Source: XBB1006 sp051877515
GTDB lineage: Bacteria > Bacillota > Clostridia > Lachnospirales > Lachnospiraceae
Direction of reading: 5' to 3'
Assembly: GCA_051877515.1 (NCBI GenBank)
Contig: JBJEIY010000024.1
Location: 1 to 40,673 of the forward strand
DNA length: 40,673 nt
Shown here: positions 1-7,990 of the stretch, piece by piece
How positions within the stretch are numbered: the stretch's first letter is position 1
Layout: every line of letters starts with the position of its first letter
Notes under the pieces: model-generated
Told to the model about the DNA's origin: nothing
Databases searched by the model: none
What the model saw: only the letters and a program-made list of their open reading frames with translations
Position numbers and translations under genes: made by a program

Positions 1-141
1 GTGGGGACTCTCACTTTTATTTTGAATTATTAACCAACTAAATCTTTACTCTATTTAATTAAATGGCGCATTTCGCGAAATGCCCGCATAATGAATATGC
101 TTTGTTGTTCAGCAAGCTCTCCACGAAGAACAGCTGCCCGC
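1..141. other. Noncoding left edge with a 16-bp palindrome
   Basis: No convincing gene. Positions 68-83 carry a perfect palindrome, GCATTTCGCGAAATGC, downstream (minus strand) of the decayed ORF6N/PLD gene. It has no T-run after it, so it is not a clear terminator. An open frame at 59-265 on the minus strand overlaps the end of that gene in another frame and looks like a shadow. Confidence 0.5.
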
Positions 142-1179
142 TTATGGCAGCAACAAGGGCGCATTGTGTATTAATAAATTGATCATCGGTCTGTATTTCT
201 TTGTTCCGAAATCCTCTACAATACTGGTAATTCTCGCACCGGCATCCTTTGACGAAGTTCCGCACAAAAACACTCTTTCATCGGCGGTCCCGTAATCTAA
301 AACAATAAACCGATCATGCACTATTCCGCCGATTTGCTGCATTGAAATGCTGATCTCCGGATATTCTTTACAAAAATCAACAAACTCAACATTATGTAAT
401 TTTTTCGATCCGACATTATCGCTGAAAAGATTAATAACAGTACCTTCCGGGGCATTCTTAAGCAGTACCAAAGTTCGTAAACCAATATAGTTGTCTACCA
501 GAAAAATAGATTGCTTTGCCTGGCTGTATATGGATGAGTATGCTAAATCCGCACTGCAATATTTTGTATTAAACATTAACCAACCATTATCCTCCCCCAT
601 CACAAAACCATTCATCATATCTGCAAGCTCTGATTTTGTAACTACATCATTAAGCCCTTCGGCAACATCTGAAATCTTTTTTTCAAGTGAACCTATATCC
701 ATATGCAGCTTACTTAATTCAATTTTGTTATCAGCTGTTTACATACACCACTGTAGTATCTCACGCTGACCAATCACCCCCCGATTTTCATGAATATAAT
801 CTTTCATTTTCTTAAAAGTACGTATTAATGCTATACTTTGTTTTACTGCCAGATCACCTTTCAACACAGTCATAAGCATGTACACACCTTGTTCAGAGAA
901 GGCATATGGAAGATATCTGGAGCCACCCCAACTTGAGGTCGATTTTTTCGACCTCAAGTTATTTATCTCATCCCGAGTCAGTTTAAACATAAAATCTTCC
1001 TTAAAACGTTCCTTATTATTGTTTACTTGTTCATTAAATCTCTTTGTCGTGTATCCATATATTTCAGCCAATTCAAAATCAAGCATAACTTTAACCCCTC
1101 TAATTTCGTAAGTCCTGGCCTTTATTAGATCTTCTGTAACTTCTATAACATCAATTTCTTCTTTTGCTTGGTCTCTCGT
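142..1179 (-). pseudogene. ORF6N-domain / phospholipase D-like protein, broken by an in-frame stop and a lost start codon
   Basis: Read through, this frame gives one protein of about 345 residues. The N-terminal ORF6N domain has the family signature (RGVKVMLDFELAEIYGY, then KRFNEQV), and the C-terminal half is PLD-like with one HKD-type motif, HDRFIVLD. A TAA at 739-741 separates the halves in the same frame; the next codons continue the protein (TADNKIELSK), so a single Gln codon CAA to TAA change is the likely cause. The conserved ORF6N sequence begins upstream of the first ATG (1084-1086). The only well-placed start is ACG at 1177-1179, exactly 7 nt after AGGAGG (1187-1192), which suggests a mutated ATG. 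ORF6N proteins are common in prophages and mobile regions; the biochemical role is unknown. Either half might still be made separately, with the PLD part starting at 702. The HTH gene upstream ends 30 nt away. Confidence 0.75.
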
Positions 1180-1209
1180 AAGTATTCCTCCTCTTAATAA
1201 TCTTCTAGT

Positions 1210-1494
1210 CTATTTCTCTTCGTTATCATCCTTCACTTTGTCATAATAAGCCTTATACCTGTAAATAGTCCTCTCACTGACATGATTCTTATTAGCAATC
1301 TCCACCATCGTCATTCCATTTTCATAGCAGGCAACAAAATCATTATAAAGCGACATCCACTTGGCATTATGTTTCTGCCGTCCACTCATCTTTCTGTTTT
1401 TATAATATTCAAGTTCATCCTTTAGCCTCGCATTTTCTTTTTCCAGTTCTTCTATTCTTTTCAAAGCACCCGCAAGTTTCAAATCTTTTTTCAT
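1210..1494 (-). CDS. Small coiled-coil / helix-turn-helix protein
   Basis: Encodes 94 residues. Residues about 10-35 form a charged coiled coil (ALKRIEELEKENARLKDELE). Residues about 58-82 read as a helix-turn-helix of the resolvase/transposase-associated type (GMTMVEIANKNHVSERTIYR). I start it at ATG 1492-1494 because AGGAGG lies 6-7 nt upstream; the frame is open further but without a better site. It is probably a DNA-binding protein from a phage or mobile element. It lies directly upstream of the broken ORF6N/PLD gene on the same strand and was probably co-transcribed with it. No specific target can be inferred. Confidence 0.6.
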   Translation of the reverse strand: MKKDLKLAGALKRIEELEKENARLKDELEYYKNRKMSGRQKHNAKWMSLYNDFVACYENGMTMVEIANKNHVSERTIYRYKAYYDKVKDDNEEK

Positions 1495-1621
1495 TAAAAT
1501 CCTCCTGCTCCGCCAATACTGCATTATCCACGTCATCATTTCTGCATTCCACATACATATCATTTACCATTCCCACCATCAGCAATTCCAGATCCCGAAT
1601 GGATATCCCCAATTGCACCAC
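1415..1621 (-). pseudogene. Possible remnant of a small phage structural gene
   Basis: A GTG-start frame of 68 codons. Its first 42 residues (GISIRDLELLMVGMVNDMYV, ending near AEQEDF) resemble the short proteins found in Firmicutes prophages next to tail genes, where a similar stretch ends in a QEDF- or QADF-like tail. Here the frame runs on past that point into the start of the HTH gene, as if the stop had been lost. A stop codon lies 3 nt upstream of the GTG. The family resemblance is from memory and weak; it could also be a chance open frame. Confidence 0.3.
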
Positions 1622-1829
1622 ACCTTAGCAAAAACAATGGAATTATCATTTTACAGTCTGCCATGCGAATTTTTTAGACTCCTCACCCGTCTTCGCATCA
1701 TACATGGACTTAAACTTCAACTTAAAATTCTTCCAACCACTTTCCCGCATAAGAAAAAAGCTACTGACACGCTTTTACACATCAATAGCTCTTTACTCGA
1801 ATTCCTTGGACCTTTACCCTAGCATCCGG
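1622..1829. other. Spacer with coding-like debris
   Basis: On the minus strand, about 1658-1759 holds a 33-codon ATG frame (MRESGWKNFKLKF, then SMYDAKTGEESKKFAWQTVK) ending shortly before the phage-like fragment. It may be the tail of another eroded mobile-element gene. No promoter or terminator was recognised, and no obvious terminator follows rlmD here. Confidence 0.3.
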
Positions 1830-3197
1830 TTAGCGCTTGTCCAAACGGCAGATGGTCTCTACATGCACGGTGTGCGGGAACTGGTCATAGCACTGCCACC
1901 GGCTGATCTCGTAATCCTTTTCACACAGGATCTTCAGGTCTCTGGCCAGGGTAGCACTGTCGCAGCTGACATATACGATCCGCTGCGGTTTCATGGCCAG
2001 CATGGTTTCTAACAGTTTCTCATCGCAGCCTTTGCGGGGTGGATCCACCACCACAACATCAATGGGATCCGCATCCTTATCCAACACTTCTCTGGCAAAA
2101 ACCTCTTCTGCCTTTCCCACAAAGAATTCCGTATTCTCAATCCCATTGATCCGGGCATTCTCCCGGGCATCCAGAATCGCCTGTTCAATGATCTCTACAC
2201 CGTGGACTTTTGCCGCTTTCTTCGCCAGAAAAAGGGAAATACTTCCGGTTCCGCAATACAGATCCCACACATTTTCTTTTCCGGTAAGGCCCGCATACTC
2301 CACCGCTTTGGTATAAAGCTTCGCGGTCTGCACCGGATTGACCTGGAAAAAAGACAGGGGACTGATCCGATAGCGGATTCCATCCAGCATCTCCTCCAGA
2401 TATCCGTCTCCCCACAGCACCCGGTAGCTGCTGCCCATGATCACGTTATCCCGTCTGATATTGGGGCTGACAGACACGGATACCAGACCTTCCACACGCT
2501 CACGAAGACGGGCGCACAGTTTTGCCTCTTCCGGCAGATTATCCCCATTGATCACCAGGCATACCATCCACTGCCCTGTGGCAAAACCCTTACGGATGAG
2601 CACATGCCGCACCAGTCCCTGACCGGTCTGCTCGTCATAAGCAGGGATATGATACGTTTGCATATATTCCAGAACCACCTGAAGGATCCTGTGGTTTTGC
2701 TCATCTCCCAGAAGGCAGTCCTCACATTCCATAATACTATGGGTCCTGCCCGCGTAAAAACCGGCTACCGGGCGGCCATCTTTCTCTCCGATAGGATATT
2801 GTGCCTTGTTGCGATAGCGGTATGGCTGATCCATTCCCACAATAGGTTCCATCCGTTCTAAAACTTCCGTTCCGAAACCGCCGATACGCTGCAGGTTATT
2901 TTTCACCAGATTCTGTTTGAACCTTAGCTGGGCGCCATAGTCCATGGCCTGGATCTGGCACCCTCCGCAAGCCCGATGCAGGGGACAGGGCGCTTCCATC
3001 CGGTCCGGACTTGGCGTAAGGATCTCCATCAGACGGGCATAGCCGTAAGTTTTTTTCACCTTCGTGATCTTAACCCGAACCACATCCCCGATAATGGCAT
3101 CTTTTACAAACAGGGTAAACCCCTCTGCTTTGCCGATGCCCTCACCGGAATGGCTCATATCTTCAATTGTCACTGTGTAAATCTCGTTTTTCTTCAT
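1830..3197 (-). CDS. rlmD: 23S rRNA (uracil-C5)-methyltransferase RlmD (RumA) family
   Basis: Predicted to transfer a methyl group from S-adenosylmethionine to C5 of a uracil in 23S rRNA. From the chosen ATG (3195-3197) the protein has 455 residues: a TRAM RNA-binding domain (about 1-60), iron-sulfur ligands C71, C77, C80 (ACGGCQ) and C161, the SAM-binding loop WDLYCGTGS (311-319), the DPPRKG motif (385-390), catalytic C412 in YVSCDSATLARD, and HVETI (445-449) with the general-base Glu. A GTG nine bases upstream (3206) is possible but has no better ribosome-binding site. Only 22 nt separate the start from an upstream terminator, so expression probably depends on read-through. In Gram-positives one enzyme of this family (RlmCD) can modify two uracils, so the exact target is uncertain. 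Confidence 0.93.
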   Translation of the reverse strand: MKKNEIYTVTIEDMSHSGEGIGKAEGFTLFVKDAIIGDVVRVKITKVKKTYGYARLMEILTPSPDRMEAPCPLHRACGGCQIQAMDYGAQLRFKQNLVKNNLQRIGGFGTEVLERMEPIVGMDQPYRYRNKAQYPIGEKDGRPVAGFYAGRTHSIMECEDCLLGDEQNHRILQVVLEYMQTYHIPAYDEQTGQGLVRHVLIRKGFATGQWMVCLVINGDNLPEEAKLCARLRERVEGLVSVSVSPNIRRDNVIMGSSYRVLWGDGYLEEMLDGIRYRISPLSFFQVNPVQTAKLYTKAVEYAGLTGKENVWDLYCGTGSISLFLAKKAAKVHGVEIIEQAILDARENARINGIENTEFFVGKAEEVFAREVLDKDADPIDVVVVDPPRKGCDEKLLETMLAMKPQRIVYVSCDSATLARDLKILCEKDYEISRWQCYDQFPHTVHVETICRLDKR

Positions 3198-3219
3198 TGA
3201 TCCCACTCTCTGATACTTT

Positions 3220-3250
3220 AAAAAGGAGCACCGTTTTTCGGCGGTGCTCC
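3220..3250 (-). terminator. Intrinsic terminator after the yhaM-type gene
   Basis: On the minus strand GGAGCACCG pairs perfectly with CGGTGCTCC (arms 3242-3250 and 3225-3233) across a short loop, followed by TTTTT. It lies 8 nt past the exoribonuclease stop and just before rlmD. Confidence 0.88.
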
Positions 3251-3257
3251 GAACATT

Positions 3258-4208
3258 CTAACTCTCTGTAGTCCTTCGGATGTTACTTTCAAACAACCTG
3301 TTATACCCCATCCACTGGCTGCCCTCCTCCTTAGGTGCATTCAGCAATTCCTTGAAGGTTTCCATTTTGGCATCTACATTATCCGCAAAGCTTAAAGCAA
3401 CAGCCTCCATTAAGGCCGGCTTCTTGGGTGAACCGAATTCCAGCTCCCCGTGATGAGATAAAATGCAATGCTTTAACTCTGCTGCCAGCACCGGCGGGAA
3501 TCCTTCTATCTCCCGGATCCTGTCCGCAATCATCTCTGTTCCCATAATAATATGTCCCAAAAGATTTCCCTCATCCGTATAATCATTCTGCGGGAAGGAA
3601 GATAATTCACGTACTTTTCCCACATCATGGAGCATCGATGCTGTCAGCAGAAGATCACGGTTCAACAAAGGATAATTTCTGGAAAAGAAATCACAGACTC
3701 TGGTCACACTTAAGGAATGCTCCAAAAGTCCTCCGATAAATCCATGATGCACACTTTTGGCTGCAGACTGACCGCAATAGGCTTTGGACAGTTCTTCATC
3801 TTCCACCAGCATCTTCTTGAGTAACGTACTTAAATAAGGATTCTTGATGGATTCTATAAAACCTTTTAATTCCGCATACATCTCATTGATATCATAACTG
3901 CTTACCGGCAGATAATCCGACGGATCATACTCTCCCTCCGATACTTTCCGGACGCGCTTCACATTCAATTGCAGTGTTCCTGCGAAGTTGGTTACCTCCG
4001 CACCTACTTCTATGTAGTCCAGTGCATCACATTCTTCGATCCCCATGGAATTCGGATCCCAGATCTTGGCATCAATGGTTCCCGTTTTATCCTGCAGAAT
4101 CAGAGAATCATAGGGTTTTCCGTTTTTTGTCACTGCAGAAGTTCTCTGTTTACACAGATAAATATCATTCACACGTTCTCCTTCATGCATGCTTTCGATA
4201 TATTTCAT
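3258..4208 (-). CDS. yhaM: YhaM-type 3'-5' exoribonuclease (OB-fold plus HD domain)
   Basis: 316 residues, the usual length for this family. An N-terminal OB fold (about 14-85) with VNDIYLCKQRTSAVTKNGKPY and LILQDKTGTIDAKIWD should bind single-stranded nucleic acid. A C-terminal HD domain has H155, H164 (LLEHS) and the H194-D195 pair (LHDVGK) for metal binding. YhaM in Bacillus trims RNA, and can trim DNA, from the 3' end. The gene starts 19 nt after the HtrA-like gene and ends at a strong terminator, so the two form a transcription unit. No reason for the pairing is visible. The symbol is given by family resemblance. Confidence 0.88.
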   Translation of the reverse strand: MKYIESMHEGERVNDIYLCKQRTSAVTKNGKPYDSLILQDKTGTIDAKIWDPNSMGIEECDALDYIEVGAEVTNFAGTLQLNVKRVRKVSEGEYDPSDYLPVSSYDINEMYAELKGFIESIKNPYLSTLLKKMLVEDEELSKAYCGQSAAKSVHHGFIGGLLEHSLSVTRVCDFFSRNYPLLNRDLLLTASMLHDVGKVRELSSFPQNDYTDEGNLLGHIIMGTEMIADRIREIEGFPPVLAAELKHCILSHHGELEFGSPKKPALMEAVALSFADNVDAKMETFKELLNAPKEEGSQWMGYNRLFESNIRRTTES

Positions 4209-4227
4209 GTTCTATTCCTCGTCTTTC

Positions 4228-5433
4228 TTATTGCTGTGTTACGACTACGATCACCGTAATCTCCCGGTATTCTCCTCCGCTGTATCGAAGGACTTTTAGT
4301 TTCACATTGCTTCCGGGTTCCGTATTCATCAGGTGCGTGGTATATTGTTTTGCCGTAGAGATAGTATCCTTTTCAAAACCGACCACTACATCACCTTTCT
4401 GGATACCTGCATTCCATGCCGGTGAGTTCAGGCTTACACCATCTACATAGACACCTTTCGGAACACCGTATATCTCAGCCATATTTGACGAAACCGTGCT
4501 GATCTTCATTCCTATGCTGGGGATTTCCTCTTTATTACACAACTTTTCCATGACTTCCGACAGTTCACTAATGGCAACCGCTTTCAATACCGTGCTTTCT
4601 CCGGCCTCGTCCCCGTCATGTGTCAGTACCCCGATGATCCCGCCACTTTGGTCGATCAAGAATCCTTCCGAATAGCTTTTTCCCAGAATATCGGTTTCCA
4701 GGATGGAATATTCCCTGTCATAGTACTGCACCTTTCTCCGTACGGAGGTCAGTTCTCCCACCAAAATGGAACGAAGTTCCCCCAACGGGCAACCCACAGC
4801 AATCACATACTCTCCCCGGTTAGTGGATGTGGAATCTCCTATTTTGGCTATATCGATGGTATTACGGGTATATTGGTTCAGCATTTCCAATCCTACCCGG
4901 ATGATGGTAATTCCCGTTTCTTTATCCCGGGCATAGACCTGACCGGAAACCGTCTGTCCACCATAAAAGGTAATCGGTGCAACTTCCTCTTCTTTTACTA
5001 CTCCGGGAGTTGCCAGGATCAGTACCTCATCGGAAGTCTGCGTTAGGATAATGCCGCAGCCCACATCGGAATAGTATTGTTTTCCTGCACCGGAATTAGC
5101 CAGATTGATCCCCACCAGGATCTTCCCCACCTGACTTCCTACTCCATACAGGCTGTAATTCATCTGCTGATGCTCGGCGAGGGTATCGTATTCCCTGGCC
5201 GCTGTCGCGTTGTCCAAAATCGTTTTTTGCGACTCCCCTTCCCGGCTTCCTCCGACTTTGATCACCACGTTATTCTCTTTGGTAAGTCCCAGCACTTCCT
5301 TTAGCTTCGGTGCACACAGCAGTACTGATGCCGAGGCTGCCAGTCCAAAGGCCAGACCAACACACACTCCGGTCACAACCCTGGAGAAAAGCTTTCTTTT
5401 GTTCAATGGTTTGTTTTTACGTTTTATCTCCAT
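4228..5433 (-). CDS. HtrA/DegP-like membrane-anchored PDZ protein, protease triad apparently lost
   Basis: 401 residues from ATG 5431-5433 (AGGAGC about 10 nt upstream); an in-frame start 57 nt further upstream is unlikely because it overlaps the promoter. A basic stretch is followed by one membrane segment (about 16-40), then a trypsin-like region (about 100-295) and a PDZ domain (about 305-395, GVYVDGVSLNSPAWNAGIQKGD). The fold markers of HtrA are present (VGCGIIL, AVGCPLG, ETDI, GGIIGVL). However, the usual NNHVV histidine motif reads ATPGVV, the DLAVLKV aspartate position reads TGITIIRV, and GNSGGPL reads SYSEGFL, where only S255 remains. It is therefore probably not a working serine protease, and may be an extracytoplasmic binding or regulatory protein. 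First gene of a unit with the YhaM-type gene, from a promoter at 5458-5487. Confidence 0.8.
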   Translation of the reverse strand: MEIKRKNKPLNKRKLFSRVVTGVCVGLAFGLAASASVLLCAPKLKEVLGLTKENNVVIKVGGSREGESQKTILDNATAAREYDTLAEHQQMNYSLYGVGSQVGKILVGINLANSGAGKQYYSDVGCGIILTQTSDEVLILATPGVVKEEEVAPITFYGGQTVSGQVYARDKETGITIIRVGLEMLNQYTRNTIDIAKIGDSTSTNRGEYVIAVGCPLGELRSILVGELTSVRRKVQYYDREYSILETDILGKSYSEGFLIDQSGGIIGVLTHDGDEAGESTVLKAVAISELSEVMEKLCNKEEIPSIGMKISTVSSNMAEIYGVPKGVYVDGVSLNSPAWNAGIQKGDVVVGFEKDTISTAKQYTTHLMNTEPGSNVKLKVLRYSGGEYREITVIVVVTQQ

Positions 5434-5457
5434 ATAATAACAGCTCCTATGCTCCCT

Positions 5458-5487
5458 ATTATAATCCGAAACCCACATCCTCTGCAA
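5458..5487 (-). promoter_or_regulatory. Promoter of the HtrA-like gene
   Basis: On the minus strand TTGCAG (5482-5487), an 18-nt spacer, then TATAAT (5458-5463). The predicted transcript starts near 5451, just upstream of the AGGAGC site of the HtrA-like gene. It diverges from mutS2. Confidence 0.75.
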
Positions 5488-5524
5488 CACAAAGGCGCAA
5501 GAAACTGCAAGTGAAAGGAAAGAT

Positions 5525-5560
5525 ATGTCTTTTCTATTCGTAGATTTTGCGGTACAATGA
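5525..5560 (+). CDS. Possible 11-residue leader peptide ahead of mutS2
   Basis: ATG at 5525 follows AAAGGAAAG with good spacing and encodes MSFLFVDFAVQ, with its TGA at 5558-5560, 4 nt before the mutS2 ATG. If transcribed, its termination could deliver ribosomes to mutS2, which has no ribosome-binding site of its own. The competing explanation is that this stretch is the mutS2 promoter itself (TACAAT at 5553-5558). The two readings conflict unless more than one promoter is used. Confidence 0.3.
   Translation: MSFLFVDFAVQ
5530..5558 (+). promoter_or_regulatory. Candidate mutS2 promoter implying a leaderless transcript
   Basis: TTTTCT (5530-5535), a 17-nt spacer, and TACAAT (5553-5558). The -10 box ends 6 nt before the mutS2 ATG at 5565, so transcription would begin at or next to the start codon. 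The -35 box is weak. Confidence 0.45.
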
Positions 5561-5564
5561 TAGC

Positions 5565-7943
5565 ATGAACAGCAAAGTATTAAAAACTTTAGAATATGAC
5601 AAAATCATAGAGCAATTAACGCAATATGCTTCCACCGAAGCAGGTAAAAACCATTGCCGGAAACTGGTGCCCATGACGGATCTTCCTAAGATCCAGATCA
5701 TGCAGCAGGAAACGGAAGATGCACTAAACCGCATCCTGCGCCATGGTCCACTGTCTTTCTCCGGTGTGTATGATCTCCGCCAGGCCATGAAGCGGTTGGA
5801 GATCGGCGGTGTTGTAAATACCACGGAACTGCTCCGCATCTGCTCTCTTCTGGAGGTTTGCAAGCGCTGTGTTTCCTACCAGCGAAACCAGAGGGAAGAA
5901 GATGGTATTGACAGCCTTACGGAGTATTTTCATGCCTTATCTGAGCTTACTCCGGTTAAAGAAGAGATCAGTCGTTGCATCTTATCCGAAGAAGAAATCG
6001 CCGATGATGCTTCCGCAACCCTGAAATCCATTCGCCGTTCCATGAAGAACACTGCAGAGAAGATCCGACAGCAGATGAATTCCCTGATCAATCAGGCATC
6101 TGCCCAGAACATTTTGCAGGACAATGTGATCACCATGCGTAACGGCCGCTACTGTCTGCCGATCCGCGCAGATGCCAAGGGGCAGGTGCCCGGCATGGTC
6201 CATGATCAGTCCTCCAGCGGTTCCACCTATTTTATCGAACCCATGGCTGTTGTAAAATTAAACAATGAGCTCACCGAGCTGGAGTTAAAAGAGCAGGAAG
6301 AGATTCAGGTCATTCTTGCCGGTTTAAGCAATCTGGTGGCAGAACATTTGGAAGAGATCAAATGCAATCTCCGCACACTGACCCGGCTGGATTTTATTTT
6401 TGCAAGAGGAATGCTGGCCCGGGAACACAATGGCATGAAGCCGGAATTCTCCACCGATGGGGTAATTTCTATCCGCAAAGGCCGGCACCCCCTTCTCCCC
6501 AAAGAGAAGGTCGTGCCCATTGATATCCATCTGGGAGATACCTTTGATCTTCTGGTTGTTACCGGTCCTAATACCGGTGGTAAAACCGTTTCCCTGAAAA
6601 CAGTGGGACTGCTTACATTAATGGGGCAGGCAGGACTTCACATTCCCGCCGGTGACCGCAGCAGGCTTGCCTTATTTGACGAGGTGTATGCCGATATCGG
6701 AGATGAACAGAGCATTGAACAAAGTCTCAGCACTTTTTCTTCCCATATGACCAATATCGTATCCATCGGAGAAAAAGCAGATGAACATTCCTTGGTTCTG
6801 TTGGACGAGCTATGCGCCGGTACCGATCCCACAGAGGGCGCTGCCCTTGCGATTTCCATCCTCTGGGATCTGATGCACCGGGGTGCCAAGACAATGGCAA
6901 CCACCCATTATGCCGAGCTGAAAGTATTTGCCCTGACCACTCCCCGGGTAGAAAATGCCTGTTGTGAGTTTCATGTGGAAACACTCAGTCCCACCTACCG
7001 TCTTTTGATCGGTGTTCCCGGTAAGAGCAATGCCTTTGCCATCTCCGGTAAACTGGGACTGCCCGACTATATTATTGAAGATGCGAAAAAACGTCTGAAT
7101 GTCCAGGATGAAACCTTTGAAGATGTGCTAAGCGATCTGGAAAAGCGGCGGGTTGCTCTGGAGGAATCCCGGCTTGCTGCCGCGAAATATGAAAACGAAG
7201 TCCGTGAGTTAAAGGAACAGCTTTCCAAAAAGCAGGAAGATATCTCCGAAAAACGAAAGAAGCTTCTGGAAGATGCCAGCCGGGAAGCCAATCAGATCCT
7301 GGCACGGGCGAAAGATGTGGCTGATCAGACCATCCGGGATTTTACCAAATATGCCCAGGAGTCTCCTTCCCTGCAGGAAATGGAGAAAAAGCGTTCCGCC
7401 ATCGGAGAGGAAATGAAAAAGACCCGGGAAAACCTGACCTTGTCCGGCAGTCAGCCGCCCGCAGCCCGGAAACCGCTTAAGCTTCAGATCGGCGATCTGG
7501 TCCGGGTACACAGTCTGAATCTGACAGGAACGGTTCACAGCCTGCCGGATTCCAAAGGAAATCTTTTTGTTCAGATGGGCATCCTGCGATCCCAGGTTCA
7601 CATTTCGGATTTAAGCCTCGTGGACGAATCTGGCTCGAAACAAACCAAGGGAAAATCCAAAGGCTATGTAAGTACCGGTGCCCTGAGCAAATCCGGCACC
7701 ATCCATGCTGAGATCAATCTGATCGGCATGACCGTGGATGAAGCAATCGCAACCCTGGATAAATATCTGGACGATGCGTATCTGTCTCATTTGGAATCCG
7801 TGCGTATCGTACACGGCAAAGGAACCGGTGCCCTGCGCAATGCCGTGATCCAGCATTTAAAGAGACAGAAATATATTAAATCCTATCGTGCAGGCGCCTT
7901 TGGAGAAGGCGATGCAGGAGTTACCATAGCAGAATTCAAGTAA
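5565..7943 (+). CDS. mutS2: MutS2 ATPase with C-terminal Smr domain
   Basis: 792 residues. MutS2 is a MutS homologue without the mismatch-recognition domain; in Bacillus it binds collided ribosomes and helps split them, and in other bacteria it suppresses recombination. Visible features: MutS core and lever (about 1-310), Walker A GPNTGGKT (334-341), Walker B LVLLDELCAGTDP (from about 410), a long coiled coil (about 510-620), a KOW-like strand region (QIGDLVRVHSLNLTGTV) and a Smr domain (about 716-792) with HGKGTGALR. The usual LDLRG of the Smr domain reads INLIGM, so the nuclease-associated LDxR motif is altered. ATG 5565 is chosen as the family-like start (MNSKVLKTLEYDKI). No Shine-Dalgarno precedes it, and an upstream TTG at 5547 has none either. 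A two-component pair follows 47 nt downstream. Confidence 0.95.
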   Translation: MNSKVLKTLEYDKIIEQLTQYASTEAGKNHCRKLVPMTDLPKIQIMQQETEDALNRILRHGPLSFSGVYDLRQAMKRLEIGGVVNTTELLRICSLLEVCKRCVSYQRNQREEDGIDSLTEYFHALSELTPVKEEISRCILSEEEIADDASATLKSIRRSMKNTAEKIRQQMNSLINQASAQNILQDNVITMRNGRYCLPIRADAKGQVPGMVHDQSSSGSTYFIEPMAVVKLNNELTELELKEQEEIQVILAGLSNLVAEHLEEIKCNLRTLTRLDFIFARGMLAREHNGMKPEFSTDGVISIRKGRHPLLPKEKVVPIDIHLGDTFDLLVVTGPNTGGKTVSLKTVGLLTLMGQAGLHIPAGDRSRLALFDEVYADIGDEQSIEQSLSTFSSHMTNIVSIGEKADEHSLVLLDELCAGTDPTEGAALAISILWDLMHRGAKTMATTHYAELKVFALTTPRVENACCEFHVETLSPTYRLLIGVPGKSNAFAISGKLGLPDYIIEDAKKRLNVQDETFEDVLSDLEKRRVALEESRLAAAKYENEVRELKEQLSKKQEDISEKRKKLLEDASREANQILARAKDVADQTIRDFTKYAQESPSLQEMEKKRSAIGEEMKKTRENLTLSGSQPPAARKPLKLQIGDLVRVHSLNLTGTVHSLPDSKGNLFVQMGILRSQVHISDLSLVDESGSKQTKGKSKGYVSTGALSKSGTIHAEINLIGMTVDEAIATLDKYLDDAYLSHLESVRIVHGKGTGALRNAVIQHLKRQKYIKSYRAGAFGEGDAGVTIAEFK

Positions 7944-7990
7944 TCATTTACATCAAGTGATCTATTTTAACAAATAAGAAGGAGCGAACT

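Noticed and set aside
739..741. Programmed read-through or recoding at the TAA in the ORF6N/PLD gene
   Set aside because: No recoding signal is seen, and the lost start codon points to decay instead.
2202..2861. 219-codon frame antisense to rlmD
   Set aside because: Composition shadow of a well-supported gene, no ribosome-binding site and no family features.
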